Assembly: GCA_017983515.1 (NCBI GenBank)
Contig: JAGOBF010000003.1
Coordinates: 1 to 64,000, forward strand
Reading direction: 5' to 3'
Source of the DNA: Promineifilum sp.
GTDB taxonomy: Bacteria; Chloroflexota; Anaerolineae; Promineifilales; Promineifilaceae
DNA: 64,000 bases
Made by a program: the position numbers and the translations under genes. The notes beneath the pieces were generated by a model. That model was not told the origin of the DNA. It saw only the letters and a program-made list of their open reading frames with translations, and did not search any database. This document shows, in pieces, positions 50,648 to 60,013 of the stretch (positions are counted from its first letter, which is position 1; the number at the start of each line of letters is the position of its first letter).

Positions 50648-52342
50648 ATGAACTTCAAACCATTCAACCAACCGGCCCCACAGTTGGGCAACCAGTACGA
50701 CGCCGACCGCATGCTGCGCTCCTATTTGCGGCGCACTCTGCCGCCCGACGTGTTGGCCGCCGTCGAGCCGTCGCTGCGCGAGATGGGCGAACTGGCCGGC
50801 GGCGAACTGTACGAGCTACAACTGGCCGACCGGCTCAACGAGCCGACACTGACGCAGTGGGACCCCTGGGGCGAGCGCATCGACCGCATTGAGGTGACCG
50901 CCGTCTGGCAGCGGGCCGAGCGGCTGGCGGCCGAGTTCGGTCTTGTCGCTGCGGCCTATGAAGGGGACTACGGCCGCTTCGCCCGCCCCTATCAGTTTGC
51001 TCTGGCCTATCTCTTTCACCCCTCGACCGACGTCTACACCTGCCCGCTGGCAATGACCGACGGCGCGACTCGCACGCTGCTGCTCAGCGCTAACCGGCCG
51101 CTTATCGACCGCGCCGTGCCCCACCTGACCAGCCGCGATCCGGCGACTTTCTGGACCAGCGGCCAGTGGATGACCGAATCGATCGGCGGTTCCGACGTTG
51201 GCCTGTCGGAGACCGTGGCCTGTCGCGAGGGCGACGATACGTGGCGGCTGTTCGGTCGCAAGTGGTTCACCAGCGCCACCACGTCGCAGATGGCCCTGAC
51301 GCTGGCCCGGCCGGAGGACAACGGCCCCGGCGGACGGGGGCTGGCGCTATTCTACCTCGAGTTGCGCGACGACGATGGACGGCTCAACCATATCACCGTC
51401 AACCGCCTCAAGGACAAGCTGGGCACGCGCAAGGTGCCGACGGCCGAACTGATGCTGGAGGGTGCGCCGGCCGCGCTCGTCCGCGAGCCGGCCAACGGCG
51501 TGCGCCACATCATTCCCATGCTTCATCTGACCCGCACCTGGAACAGCGTCATGGCCGCGGCCACGATGCGGCGCGGTCTGGCCCTGGCGCGCGACTATGC
51601 CCGAAGGCGGGAGGCGTTCGGCGCACCACTGGCCCGCCAGCCGCTTCATCTCGACACGTTGGCCGGGCTGCAAGCCGAGACCGAAGCCGCCTTCCACCTG
51701 AGTTTTTATCTGGTCGAGCTGATCGGCCGCGATGAGGCAGGCGAGATCGCCCCCGAAGAGGCCGACCTGCTGCGCCTGTTGACCTCCATCGCCAAGCTGA
51801 CCACCGGCCGGCAGGCGGTCGCCGTGGCCTCCGAAGTGCTGGAAGCCCACGGTGGCGCGGGCTACATCGAGGACACCGGCCTGCCCCTGCTGCTGCGCGA
51901 TAGCCAGGTCTTGCCCATCTGGGAAGGGACGACCAACGTGCTGGCCCTGGACACCTTGCGGGCCTTGGGCCACGATCCAGCCGGGATGGTGGCTTTGCAA
52001 AGCAAGGTGCGCGCCGCCGTGCAGGTGGTGCAAGATCCCGCGTTGGCAGCGGCCGGCGGCGTGGCCTTGCAGGCCACATACAAGGCACTCCACTGGTTGC
52101 AAGAGCATTCGGGCGACCGGCCGGCGCTGGAGGCGGGCGCGCGTCGCTTCGCCCACACGCTCGGCCGGGCGTTGGCCCTGGCCTTGCTGGTGGAGCAAGC
52201 GCAATGGTCGCTGGTCCACGAGGCCGACGGCCGGGCGCGCGCGGCGGCTGTGCGCTTCGCCCGTGCGCCCGTCGATCTGCTGGTCGCGACTGATTTGGCG
52301 GATGATCGGGCACTGGCCGATGACGAGCCGTTGGCCGCCTGA
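50648..52342 (+). CDS. acyl-CoA dehydrogenase family protein (AidB-like)
   Basis: A 564-residue flavoprotein. MTESIGGSDVGLSET, then GRKWFTSATTSQMAL are flavin-contact regions, and LEAHGGAGYIEDTGLPLLLRD with IWEGTTNVLALD near the C-terminus matches the larger AidB-like branch (its usual 540 residues) rather than the 380-residue canonical enzymes. These dehydrogenate an acyl-CoA at C2-C3 or bind DNA in the case of AidB. Start ATG 50648 follows GGGGGATACC. It follows the CoA-transferase at 72 bases and is probably co-transcribed. Confidence 0.9.
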   Translation: MNFKPFNQPAPQLGNQYDADRMLRSYLRRTLPPDVLAAVEPSLREMGELAGGELYELQLADRLNEPTLTQWDPWGERIDRIEVTAVWQRAERLAAEFGLVAAAYEGDYGRFARPYQFALAYLFHPSTDVYTCPLAMTDGATRTLLLSANRPLIDRAVPHLTSRDPATFWTSGQWMTESIGGSDVGLSETVACREGDDTWRLFGRKWFTSATTSQMALTLARPEDNGPGGRGLALFYLELRDDDGRLNHITVNRLKDKLGTRKVPTAELMLEGAPAALVREPANGVRHIIPMLHLTRTWNSVMAAATMRRGLALARDYARRREAFGAPLARQPLHLDTLAGLQAETEAAFHLSFYLVELIGRDEAGEIAPEEADLLRLLTSIAKLTTGRQAVAVASEVLEAHGGAGYIEDTGLPLLLRDSQVLPIWEGTTNVLALDTLRALGHDPAGMVALQSKVRAAVQVVQDPALAAAGGVALQATYKALHWLQEHSGDRPALEAGARRFAHTLGRALALALLVEQAQWSLVHEADGRARAAAVRFARAPVDLLVATDLADDRALADDEPLAA

Positions 52343-52442
52343 CATGAGGCGTCGCGACCTGCCTGATCGACGACCGAATAACGCTTGCCGGAACGCAACT
52401 GTTCTTGGCCACCGGTCGGGTCGGAGCGATCAGGGTCAGCGG

Positions 52443-52470
52443 TTGCGTCCACGACGGGGTGCGCTAGAAT
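52443..52470 (+). promoter_or_regulatory. promoter for the small membrane protein pair
   Basis: TTGCGT (52443-52448) and TAGAAT (52465-52470), spaced 16 bp. It would give a leader of about 50 nt to the ATG at 52530. Confidence 0.45.
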
Positions 52471-52529
52471 TCAGGGTAACATGTGCAATCGGGTGCATGG
52501 CTTGCTTGTGCCGAGCGCCAATTTAACTG

Positions 52530-52895
52530 ATGAGCGTCATGGCCGAAATCAGCAACCTGTCTCTGTTTCTCATTGGACTGGCCGCCGGCGTGGCCGTGGC
52601 CGTGGCCGGCGGTTTGGTGGAATATGCGCTGCACCTGCGGCGCAATCGGGGGCCGCGCTGGGGCGTGCCGGGTTGTCTGGTCTACACCATCGGCGGCCTC
52701 ATTCTGACCGGCATCATCGCCTTAATCGCCTCCCGCATCCTCACCGGCGGTTTCGGGGCGGCATTCTTCGTGGGGCTGGGGGTGATGGCCGGGTTCTACG
52801 GCGGCTTCATTGTGCTGGTGAGCCTGTGGCTGCTTCTGGAGACGCGGCAGTCCAGCGGCGACGAGACTGTCTCCTCCGATTCCTCCCTGACCTGA
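52530..52895 (+). CDS. small membrane protein, hypothetical
   Basis: A 121-residue protein (118 if the second ATG, 52539, is used) with three strongly hydrophobic stretches: about 8-28 (FLIGLAAGVAVAVAGGLVEY), 50-70 (GGLILTGIIALIAS) and 80-105 (FFVGLGVMAGFYGGFIVLV). The middle loop is basic (LHLRRNRGPRW), so that loop is probably cytosolic. Function is not recognised. It is followed after 19 bases by another small membrane protein gene. Confidence 0.7.
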   Translation: MSVMAEISNLSLFLIGLAAGVAVAVAGGLVEYALHLRRNRGPRWGVPGCLVYTIGGLILTGIIALIASRILTGGFGAAFFVGLGVMAGFYGGFIVLVSLWLLLETRQSSGDETVSSDSSLT

Positions 52896-52914
52896 GTCTT
52901 CTGCCGGCGCTGCC

Positions 52915-53247
52915 ATGTCTATACGAGTGATCCTGACGCTGCTCATCATCGGGGCCGGCATTGCCCTCATGTACGGGCTGCAACCGATCTATGGCGGCCT
53001 GCCGGCGGCGCTCATTGGCTCGCTCTTCTTCCTCTTCGCCTTGGCCCTATGGACCTTGCCCCCGGCGTCCTTCCAGCGCGGAGAGCGTATGGACGCCACC
53101 CAGCGGCGGCTCGTCTACGGCTGCCTGGGCGTCGGGCTGGGCATGGTGGGCGGGCTGGCTGTGGCCGCGCTTGTGCCCCGACCGTTCAACTGGGTCGTCC
53201 TGGGCGCGGCGGCCGTCGCCGCCACGGTTTGGTATTACAGGAAGTGA
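52915..53247 (+). CDS. small membrane protein, hypothetical
   Basis: A 110-residue protein with about four hydrophobic stretches, including ILTLLIIGAGIALMYG, LIGSLFFLFALALWTL, LGVGLGMVGGLAVAALVP and NWVVLGAAAVAATVWY, and a basic C-terminal YRK. No family recognised. It comes 19 bases after the other small membrane gene and 51 before the amidase gene. Confidence 0.68.
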   Translation: MSIRVILTLLIIGAGIALMYGLQPIYGGLPAALIGSLFFLFALALWTLPPASFQRGERMDATQRRLVYGCLGVGLGMVGGLAVAALVPRPFNWVVLGAAAVAATVWYYRK

Positions 53248-53265
53248 CGCGTGACGAACCGACCC

Positions 53266-53286
53266 TATCCACTGACCCCTGTTTGG
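53266..53286. repeat. short repeat, family C copy before the amidase gene
   Basis: TATCCACTGACCCCTGTTTGG resembles the right arm of the minC-minD repeat (43451-43468). It lies 13 bases before the amidase start. Confidence 0.45.
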
Positions 53287-53298
53287 TGGCAATAACCC

Positions 53299-54990
53299 AT
53301 GACTGACATTTACAACCTGACCTCTCTCGACCTGCCCAAGCTGGACGGCCGCACCCTGCGACTGTTCGCCTCATCTCTGGACAACGGCGCACTGCGCGGG
53401 GTTCTCAGCGGCCCACTCCTGAAGCAGGGCGGCGTATTAGGCCTGCGCGAACGCCGCTACGACGACCCACCGACCTTCTACCCCGTGGCGGTTGAGGACG
53501 CTGCTGCCCTGCGCGATCTCGACCTGGTCGATCTATGGGCGCTGGAGGCCAAGCTGGCGGCGCGGGCCACCGATCAGCCGTTCTGTTCAGCCGCCGACTA
53601 CGCCCGCGCCTACCGCGAGGGGCGGGCCGATCCCGTGGCCGTGGCCGAGGCGGTGTTGGCGGCCATCGCCGATGCCGACGACGACCCGCGGCCGCTGCGC
53701 GCCTTCCGAGCCACAAACCGCGACGACTTGCTGACACAGGCCAGGGCCTCAGCCGAACGTCATCGCGCCGGCCGGCCATTGAGCATGCTCGACGGCGTAC
53801 CCGTGGCGGTCAAGGATGAGGTCGATCAGATTCCTTACGGCACGACCGTGGGCACAAGCTTTTTGGGCAAGGAGCCGGCCACGGAGGACGCCACAGTGGT
53901 CGCCCGGCTGCGCGCCGCCGGGGCGCTGCTCATCGGCAAGACCAACATGCACGAGATCGGCATCAACCCCGACGGCTTCAACCAGCACTACGGCATCATC
54001 CGCAACCCTTACAGCCTGGACTGCCACGCCGGGGGCAGTTCCAACGGCTCGGCCGCGGCTGTGGCCGCCGGATTTTGTCCCATCGCCATCGGGGCCGACG
54101 GCGGCGGGTCGATCCGCATCCCGGCGGCGCTGACGGGTATGGTCGGCCTTAAGGCGACGTTCGGCCGCGTCAGCGAACACGGGGCCGCGCCGCTCACCTG
54201 GTCGATGGGCCACCTCGGCCCCATCGCCGCCACGGTGGGCGACGCTGCACTGGCCTATGCCTGCATCGCCGGGCCGGATATCCGCGACCCTCATTCACTC
54301 GCTCAGCCGCCTGTCAGCCTGGCCGGATGGGATAACGCCGATTTGCGCGGGGTGCGGTTGGGCATCTACCGGCCGTGGTTCGAACACGCCGAGGCCGACA
54401 TCGTGCGCGATTGCGAGGCGATGGTTCAGCAGTTGGTGGAGCGGGGGGCGACATTGCACGAGGTCGTCATCCCGGAGTTGGAGGAGATGCGCGTGGCCCA
54501 GGCTATGACGATCCTGGCCGAGATGGTCGCCAATATGGCGCTACACGCCGCGCATTGGTCGGAACTTAGCCCGCCGACGCGGGTGAATCTGGCGCTGGGC
54601 AAGGCGATGACCGCGGCCGACTACTTGCAGGCACAGCGCGTCCGCACGCGGGCTATCGAGCATTTTCGGCACGCGTTCCGCCTGGTGGACGTCATCCTGA
54701 CCCCGGCCACGGCGATCACCGCGCCGATCGTGCCCGACGGCTGCGAGAACGACGGCTGGTCGGACCTGAGCGCGGTGACAGAGCTGATGCGCTTCGCCAT
54801 GCCGGGTAATCTGACCGGATTGCCGGCCATCGCCTTTCCGGTGGGTTACGATGGGCGGGGGCTGCCCACGGGGATGCAGGCGATGGCCCGGCCGTGGGAG
54901 GAGCACTTGCTGCTGCGCGTGGCCTTCGCCGCCGAGCAGGTCGTTGCCCGCCGCCGTCCGGCCGTCTTCTACGAGATATTGGAGAGATAA
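53299..54990 (+). CDS. amidase-signature-family hydrolase
   Basis: A 563-residue enzyme. The Ser-Ser-Lys triad is K172 (AVKDEVDQ), S247 in [14 protein letters not shown], and S271 in [13 protein letters not shown]; spacings of 75 and 24 residues match the family. Amidase-signature enzymes hydrolyse carboxamides, ureas or fatty acyl amides, or serve in GatA. Here an extra N-terminal domain of about 110 residues ([15 protein letters not shown]) is unlike GatA; a lone soluble amidase is the best reading. No GatB or GatC next to it. The C-terminal end is normal. Confidence 0.9.
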   Translation: MTDIYNLTSLDLPKLDGRTLRLFASSLDNGALRGVLSGPLLKQGGVLGLRERRYDDPPTFYPVAVEDAAALRDLDLVDLWALEAKLAARATDQPFCSAADYARAYREGRADPVAVAEAVLAAIADADDDPRPLRAFRATNRDDLLTQARASAERHRAGRPLSMLDGVPVAVKDEVDQIPYGTTVGTSFLGKEPATEDATVVARLRAAGALLIGKTNMHEIGINPDGFNQHYGIIRNPYSLDCHAGGSSNGSAAAVAAGFCPIAIGADGGGSIRIPAALTGMVGLKATFGRVSEHGAAPLTWSMGHLGPIAATVGDAALAYACIAGPDIRDPHSLAQPPVSLAGWDNADLRGVRLGIYRPWFEHAEADIVRDCEAMVQQLVERGATLHEVVIPELEEMRVAQAMTILAEMVANMALHAAHWSELSPPTRVNLALGKAMTAADYLQAQRVRTRAIEHFRHAFRLVDVILTPATAITAPIVPDGCENDGWSDLSAVTELMRFAMPGNLTGLPAIAFPVGYDGRGLPTGMQAMARPWEEHLLLRVAFAAEQVVARRRPAVFYEILER

Positions 54991-55071
54991 ACTACAGCTT
55001 GCACAGATTTTGAGACCGTGACTGAAAAGAATCCCCAAATCCATTTGTAGGATGATAGCTGAGGGGTCAAT

Positions 55072-55404
55072 ATGGAAGTTACCTTGCGGGAAGCGCAGGA
55101 GCGGGTGGACGAGTGGATTCGCACCGTTGGCGTGCGCTACTATTCGGAGTTGACCAATCTGGCCGTGCTGGTCGAGGAAGTGGGCGAGGTGGCCCGTCTA
55201 CTGTCGCGGATGTATGGCGACCAGAGCTTCAAACCGTCCGACGAAGACCGCGACCTGGCCGGCGAATTCGCCGACGTGCTCTTCGTGCTAATCTGTCTGG
55301 CAAATCAGACCGGCGTCGATCTGACGGCCGCCTTCGAGGCCACGATGGACAAAAAGACGGCCCGTGACGGCGAGCGGCACGTGAACAACCCGAAACTTAG
55401 ATGA
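55072..55404 (+). CDS. MazG-like nucleotide pyrophosphohydrolase
   Basis: A 110-residue all-alpha NTP-PPase. The paired metal-binding Glu/Asp motifs are LAVLVEEVGEVARLL (ExxE) and LAGEFADVLFVLICLANQTGVDL (ExxD). These enzymes remove pyrophosphate from abnormal NTPs in the cytosol. The length matches the single-domain MazG-like/iMazG class. The start follows GAGGGGTCAAT. It lies between the amidase and the SDR/MaoC gene without clear link to either. Confidence 0.88.
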   Translation: MEVTLREAQERVDEWIRTVGVRYYSELTNLAVLVEEVGEVARLLSRMYGDQSFKPSDEDRDLAGEFADVLFVLICLANQTGVDLTAAFEATMDKKTARDGERHVNNPKLR

Positions 55405-55613
55405 TCCACAGGTTGCCCAGATCTATAAGAATGGTGATTCATGCAGCTAAAACAGGCTGATGAGTCCAGCTTACTATCCTGTCTATGGAATGGCGGATTG
55501 ATACCACATCGATAAGTCTTATCGTTAAAAAGCCAGCGAACATATTACATACTTTCAGGAAGCTTCCGGCAAGATCGATGAAGTCGGTGGTTACTTTCTC
55601 TATAAGGAGAGCC

Positions 55614-57467
55614 ATGAACAACGAATTACGTTTTGACGGCCGAGTCGCCATCATCACCGGCGCGGGTGGGGGGTTGGGCCGCGCCTATGCCTTGCTCTTC
55701 GCCGCGCGCGGGGCCAGTGTCGTCGTTAACGATCTGGGCGGCGGGATGCACGGCGAGGGAGCGGGCATGTCGGCCGCCGACCGGGTGGTCGAGGAGATCA
55801 TTGCCGCCGGCGGCCGGGCCGTCGCCAACTACGATTCGGTCGAGGACGGCGAGCGCATTGTCCAGACCGCGCTCGATGCCTTCGGCCGGGTCGACATCCT
55901 TGTCAATAACGCCGGTATTCTACGCGATGCCAGTTTTCACAAGATGACCGAGGCCGACTGGGAAAAGATCTATCGCGTCCACCTCTACGGCGGCTTCAAG
56001 GTCACTCATGCGGCTTGGCCCCACCTGCGCGAGCAGGGCTATGGTCGCATCATCCTGACCAGTTCGGCCGCCGGTCTCTACGGCAACTTCGGCCAGACCA
56101 ACTACGGCAGCGCCAAGCTGGGTCTGCTGGGCCTGGCTAATTCGCTGGCTGTGGAAGGCGAAAAACGCAACGTCCTGATCAACACCATCGCCCCGCTGGC
56201 CGGCTCGCGCCTCACCGAGACCGTCCTGCCGCCCGACATGGTCGCCGCCCTCAAGCCGCAGTACGTCGCCCCCCTGGTGGCGTATCTCTGTCACGAGTCA
56301 AGCACCGCGACCGGGCAGCTCTTCGAAGTGGGGGCAGGTTGGGCCGCGCGGGTGCGCTGGCAGCGCGGCCGGGGCGCATTCCTGCCGCTCGATACGGCGC
56401 TGACGCCGGAGGCCGTTGCCGGACAGTGGGCGGCCGTGCAGAGCTTCGACGATCCGAACTATCCGCGGACGCCGCTGGATTCGTTTGCGCCCGTGGTGGA
56501 GAATTTACAGAATGGTGGCGGAGCAGGGGAGAAAGGGGGCGGCGGAGCGAATGTTTCTCTTGACGCTCCAACATCCTTGCGGCCGGGGGCGGGAGCGGGG
56601 GCGGCGAGCGGGCCGCTGGATGCGGTCGGCTACGCGTTTCGGCCGACCACCATGACCTATGACGAGGGCGACCTGAGCCTCTATGCATTGTCGGTCGGCG
56701 CGGCGGCCGATCCGCTGGACGCCGCCGAGCTGCCGTTCGTCTACGAGCTGAGCCGCGATGGCTTTAGGGCACTGCCGACCTACGGCGTCACCTTCCCCTT
56801 CTCGTTGCTATGGCAGATCACCGATGTGCCGGGCTTGCGTTTCAATCCGGCCTTGCTGTTGCATGGGGAGCAGTATCTGGAATTGAAACGGCCGTTGCCC
56901 ACCAGCGCGACCGTCACCAATACAGCTCGCATCGCCCAAATCTACGACAAAGGTTCCGGGGCGCTGGTGCTGCTGGACGTGCACACGGCCGACGAGACGG
57001 GCGAGGAGATAGCATATAACCGGGTATCGCTCTTCATTCGCGGCGTCGGCGGCTTTGGCGGCGAGCGTGGGCCATCGTCGAGCGCGCCGCCATTGCCCGG
57101 CCGCGCGCCCGACGCCGTCCACCGTCAGCAGACAAACGACAATCAGGCGCTGCTCTATCGGCTGTCATCGGGCGACCGCAACCCGCTCCACGCCGATCCG
57201 GCCTTCGCCGCCGCGGGTGGCTTCAATCGGCCGATTCTACATGGTCTGTGCACCTTCGGCTTCGCCGGGCGGGCCGTCCTGCGCCATCTTGCCGGCAACG
57301 ATCCGGCGCGCTTCAGGAGCATCGGCGCGCGTTTCACCAGGCACGTCTTCCCCGGCGAGACACTTGTCACCGAGATGTGGGCCGACGACGGCCGCGTCCT
57401 CTTCCAATGTCGTGCGGCCGAGCGCGATGAGATCGTCCTGTCTAATGGCCTGGTTGAGTTGGCCTAG
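55614..57467 (+). CDS. SDR dehydrogenase/enoyl-CoA hydratase 2 fusion (MFE-2-like)
   Basis: A 617-residue bifunctional enzyme. The SDR domain (1-300) has VAIITGAGGGLGRAYAL, NNAGILRD, SSAAG and the Tyr-Lys pair in NYGSAKLG. A Gly/Ala-rich linker near 300-330 is followed by two hot-dog halves; the catalytic hydratase 2 motif is SSGDRNPLHADP, with GGFNRPILHGL. This matches peroxisomal multifunctional enzyme type 2 of fatty-acid beta-oxidation: hydration of 2-enoyl-CoA and oxidation of 3-hydroxyacyl-CoA. ATAAGGAGA before ATG 55614 sets the start. The linker DNA is G-rich and resembles the family-B repeat. Confidence 0.92.
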   Translation: MNNELRFDGRVAIITGAGGGLGRAYALLFAARGASVVVNDLGGGMHGEGAGMSAADRVVEEIIAAGGRAVANYDSVEDGERIVQTALDAFGRVDILVNNAGILRDASFHKMTEADWEKIYRVHLYGGFKVTHAAWPHLREQGYGRIILTSSAAGLYGNFGQTNYGSAKLGLLGLANSLAVEGEKRNVLINTIAPLAGSRLTETVLPPDMVAALKPQYVAPLVAYLCHESSTATGQLFEVGAGWAARVRWQRGRGAFLPLDTALTPEAVAGQWAAVQSFDDPNYPRTPLDSFAPVVENLQNGGGAGEKGGGGANVSLDAPTSLRPGAGAGAASGPLDAVGYAFRPTTMTYDEGDLSLYALSVGAAADPLDAAELPFVYELSRDGFRALPTYGVTFPFSLLWQITDVPGLRFNPALLLHGEQYLELKRPLPTSATVTNTARIAQIYDKGSGALVLLDVHTADETGEEIAYNRVSLFIRGVGGFGGERGPSSSAPPLPGRAPDAVHRQQTNDNQALLYRLSSGDRNPLHADPAFAAAGGFNRPILHGLCTFGFAGRAVLRHLAGNDPARFRSIGARFTRHVFPGETLVTEMWADDGRVLFQCRAAERDEIVLSNGLVELA

Positions 57468-57570
57468 GGCCGGATTCTTATGCGGCGAGAGCAGCGCCAC
57501 TTGAGAAATTGCCACGACGGACGAAGTTTTGCTGGTTAAGAAACTGGCACCCCAGGCTATGGAGTCGATC

Positions 57571-58200
57571 ATGGAAAAGCTGGATTTACGCAAGCAATAC
57601 AAGTTTCTCTATAATCCATCGGCCAAAAAGATCGAGGTCGTTGACGTGCCGCCATTGCAATACGCGATGATCGACGGCGTCATCCCGCCCGAGCAGGGGC
57701 CGGGCGACTCGGCCGACTTCCACGAAGCAGTGGAGGCGCTCTACGGCATCAGCTACACGCTCAAGTTCATGTTCAAGAAGCGGCTGGACAATCCCGTCGA
57801 TTACCCGGTCATGTGGTTGGAGGGCCTATGGGCGGCCGCGTCGGGCATCTACGATCCGGCCGTGCGCGACACGTGGCTGTATACGGTCATGATCATGCAG
57901 CCCGAATTCGTCACACCCGACCTGTTTGAGGAAGCGCGGGCGCAATTGTCAAAGAAGAAGCCCGGCCCCGGCCCGGCGCGGCTGCGGCTGGAGATGTTCC
58001 ACGAGGGGCCGTCGATGCAAGTCATGCACATCGGCCCTTACGCGACGGAGCCCGAGACGTTGGCGCGGATGGACGCCTTTTACGCCGAGCACGGCTACAC
58101 GTTCCACGGCCGCCACCACGAGATCTACCTCAGCGACCCGTTCAAAACAGCGCCGGAGAAGATGAGGACGATTTTGCGGCATCCGGTGCGGGGGAAGTGA
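57571..58200 (+). CDS. GyrI-like small-molecule-binding domain protein
   Basis: A 209-residue protein from ATG 57571, which has GGAG nearby (earlier ATGs at 57529 and 57559 are less likely). Landmarks: VVDVPPLQYAMIDGVIPP at the start, VMWLEGLWAA centrally, and HEIYLSDPFKTAPEKMRTIL at the end, the typical GyrI-like ending. The duplicated SHS2-like fold binds hydrophobic small molecules; many are stand-alone sensors. No DNA-binding domain is fused here. It looks single. Confidence 0.85.
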   Translation: MEKLDLRKQYKFLYNPSAKKIEVVDVPPLQYAMIDGVIPPEQGPGDSADFHEAVEALYGISYTLKFMFKKRLDNPVDYPVMWLEGLWAAASGIYDPAVRDTWLYTVMIMQPEFVTPDLFEEARAQLSKKKPGPGPARLRLEMFHEGPSMQVMHIGPYATEPETLARMDAFYAEHGYTFHGRHHEIYLSDPFKTAPEKMRTILRHPVRGK

Positions 58201-58280
58201 TCAGGGGCTAGTGGGTGGTAGCCATCACTCGCCAATGCGAAGTGAATGGTCAAGGCATGGTGCGGCGAGCCTGATTCTTC

Positions 58281-58826
58281 TCAGAGTTGTCCGGCGAGGG
58301 CCAGATGGTAGAAGGCGGTGATGGTCAGCGAGTGCGTAATACGGCCGTCGCGGATTAGGGCAGGGATGTCGGCCAGCGGGATCTCCTCAAAAGCAATGTC
58401 TTCCGCGCCGTCCAGCTGCGGATCGGCCACGCGGCGCACGTCCCGCGCCAGATAGGAGTGGCAGTGATTGTTGAGAAAGGCCGGGTTGGGGGCGACAGTG
58501 CCCAGGTGGACGATCCCGGTCGCCTCGTAGCCCGTTTCCTCGCGCAGCTCGCGGGCAGCGGAGATGGCCGGGTCGCCGTCTGTGGCGTCGACCATACCGC
58601 CCGGCACTTCGAGCGTCACGTCCTCGGTGCCGTGGCGAAACTGGCGGATCATGATCACATTGCCCGCGGCCGTTAGCGGGATAACGTTCACCCAATCCGG
58701 CGATTCCAGCACGAAGAAGCGATGGACGATGCCCGTGCGCGGCGAGCGGCTGCTGTCGGCCCGGATGCGAAAGATGCGAAAGTCACCCAGGTACTCACTG
58801 CCGACTTTTTCCCAGCGCTTGATCAT
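58281..58826 (-). CDS. Nudix hydrolase (ADP-ribose pyrophosphatase-like)
   Basis: A 181-residue hydrolase. The Nudix helix is GGMVDATDGDPAISAARELREETGY, keeping the REL-x-EET core though the first Glu of GX5E is replaced by Asp. Before it is VIMIRQFRHGTEDVTLEVP, like ADP-ribose pyrophosphatases, which split nucleoside diphosphate sugars. ATG 58826 gives the natural start; ATG 58847 is also possible. It is transcribed away from the alpha/beta hydrolase gene at 59108. Confidence 0.88.
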   Translation of the reverse strand: MIKRWEKVGSEYLGDFRIFRIRADSSRSPRTGIVHRFFVLESPDWVNVIPLTAAGNVIMIRQFRHGTEDVTLEVPGGMVDATDGDPAISAARELREETGYEATGIVHLGTVAPNPAFLNNHCHSYLARDVRRVADPQLDGAEDIAFEEIPLADIPALIRDGRITHSLTITAFYHLALAGQL

Positions 58827-58971
58827 CGCTCGCTTTCCAGGGCGCAATCGGCCGGCGTTGTGAAAGGGTATAAGCGGGGTATGATGGCTTCGGTGAGGGT
58901 GAACGCGACGCTTACCATTCTGTCAATTCTATAGCAGAGCGGCCGGTGGGCAACCATCAGGCTATCCGATG

Positions 58972-59004
58972 AGAAACCGGCGTCTTCAGGGAAGCTCGGT
59001 TTCT
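58972..59004. repeat. palindromic repeat, family A copy 2
   Basis: AGAAACCG (58972-58979) pairs with CGGTTTCT (58997-59004). The arms are shorter and less perfect than in the copy at 25754-25786. Confidence 0.6.
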
Positions 59005-59107
59005 ATGCTTTAAATACGGTTGGCAAGCCGTTCAATTCCATGCTAAGGTAATCAAATCGGCGTGATTCTCTACGCCGGGCAGGAACAGGGAAAAGGATAA
59101 CCACCGC

Positions 59108-60013
59108 ATGTGGAGTTCTGTCGCCACCGAGATCGACCGCTGGGTGCTGCGTTCCATGCACTATCGGATGCCTGCCTCCTTTCGGGCAATCCGGTCCGAT
59201 GCGCCGTCGTTCGACGACGTGCTGGCCCAAACGGCCATCGATCAGCACCGCACCCCGGCCGACAGCGTCTATGCGCCCGGTGTGCGCCCGGTGTGGCTTC
59301 GGGCCGGCGACGAGTCGATCCTGTGCCACGTGCGCGTCCGCCTCAGCTCCGACCCGGCCGCGCCGCTACTCATCTTCCACCACGGCTTTAGCGAGATACC
59401 CTATTACAATTCGTGGCAGCGTATCTTCCGCCGGCCGCCCTCCTTTCCTCTGTCCACAGTCTGCATCCAGGCGCCCTTCCACAATCATTGGCGTGAGCCG
59501 TTTCGCGAAGCATTCCGCTCGGTGCGCCGCATCTACCAGACATTTGCCGGGTCGCTGCGTCTCATCGAACTGGTGCAGCGCCAGTTTGAGGCCAACGGCT
59601 CGACCTACACGGTGTTGGCTGGAGTGAGTTGGGGGGGTGTGACCAGTATGCTCTATGCCGGAGAATTCGGCGGCGTGCGGGCCGTCGCGCCGCTGTTATC
59701 GTCGCCCAATCTGGCCCAGGTTATCCGCGACGGGGCGACGCTTGTCGGCGAGGAGCTGCCCATCACCCCGGCCGAACTCGATCAACTGCTCGATTTCACT
59801 CCGCGCTGCGGTTTCGATTCGTCGCGCGTGTTCCCCCTGTTGGGAAGCACCGACGTCTTCTTCTCTCCGGAGCGGCATGCGGCCGGCTACGGCATCGCGC
59901 CGGTCATTATCCCGCGCGGCCACATCCTCACCCTTTACGGCGTCCGCCCGCTGCGCGAGCATATCTACGGCGTGCTGGAGTGGGCGGAGATGCATCCGTG
60001 GCGCGATGACTGA
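59108..60013 (+). CDS. alpha/beta hydrolase family protein
   Basis: A 301-residue protein. The nucleophile elbow is GVSWGG, with the Ser between a hydrophobic strand (YTVLA) and a helix; HHGFSEIPYY is the oxyanion region. A possible acid and His lie in LLGSTDVFF and PRGHILTLYG. These hydrolases cut esters, amides or lactones; the substrate is not known. ATG 59108 follows AAAGGATAACC. It overlaps the next gene by eight bases. Confidence 0.82.
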   Translation: MWSSVATEIDRWVLRSMHYRMPASFRAIRSDAPSFDDVLAQTAIDQHRTPADSVYAPGVRPVWLRAGDESILCHVRVRLSSDPAAPLLIFHHGFSEIPYYNSWQRIFRRPPSFPLSTVCIQAPFHNHWREPFREAFRSVRRIYQTFAGSLRLIELVQRQFEANGSTYTVLAGVSWGGVTSMLYAGEFGGVRAVAPLLSSPNLAQVIRDGATLVGEELPITPAELDQLLDFTPRCGFDSSRVFPLLGSTDVFFSPERHAAGYGIAPVIIPRGHILTLYGVRPLREHIYGVLEWAEMHPWRDD

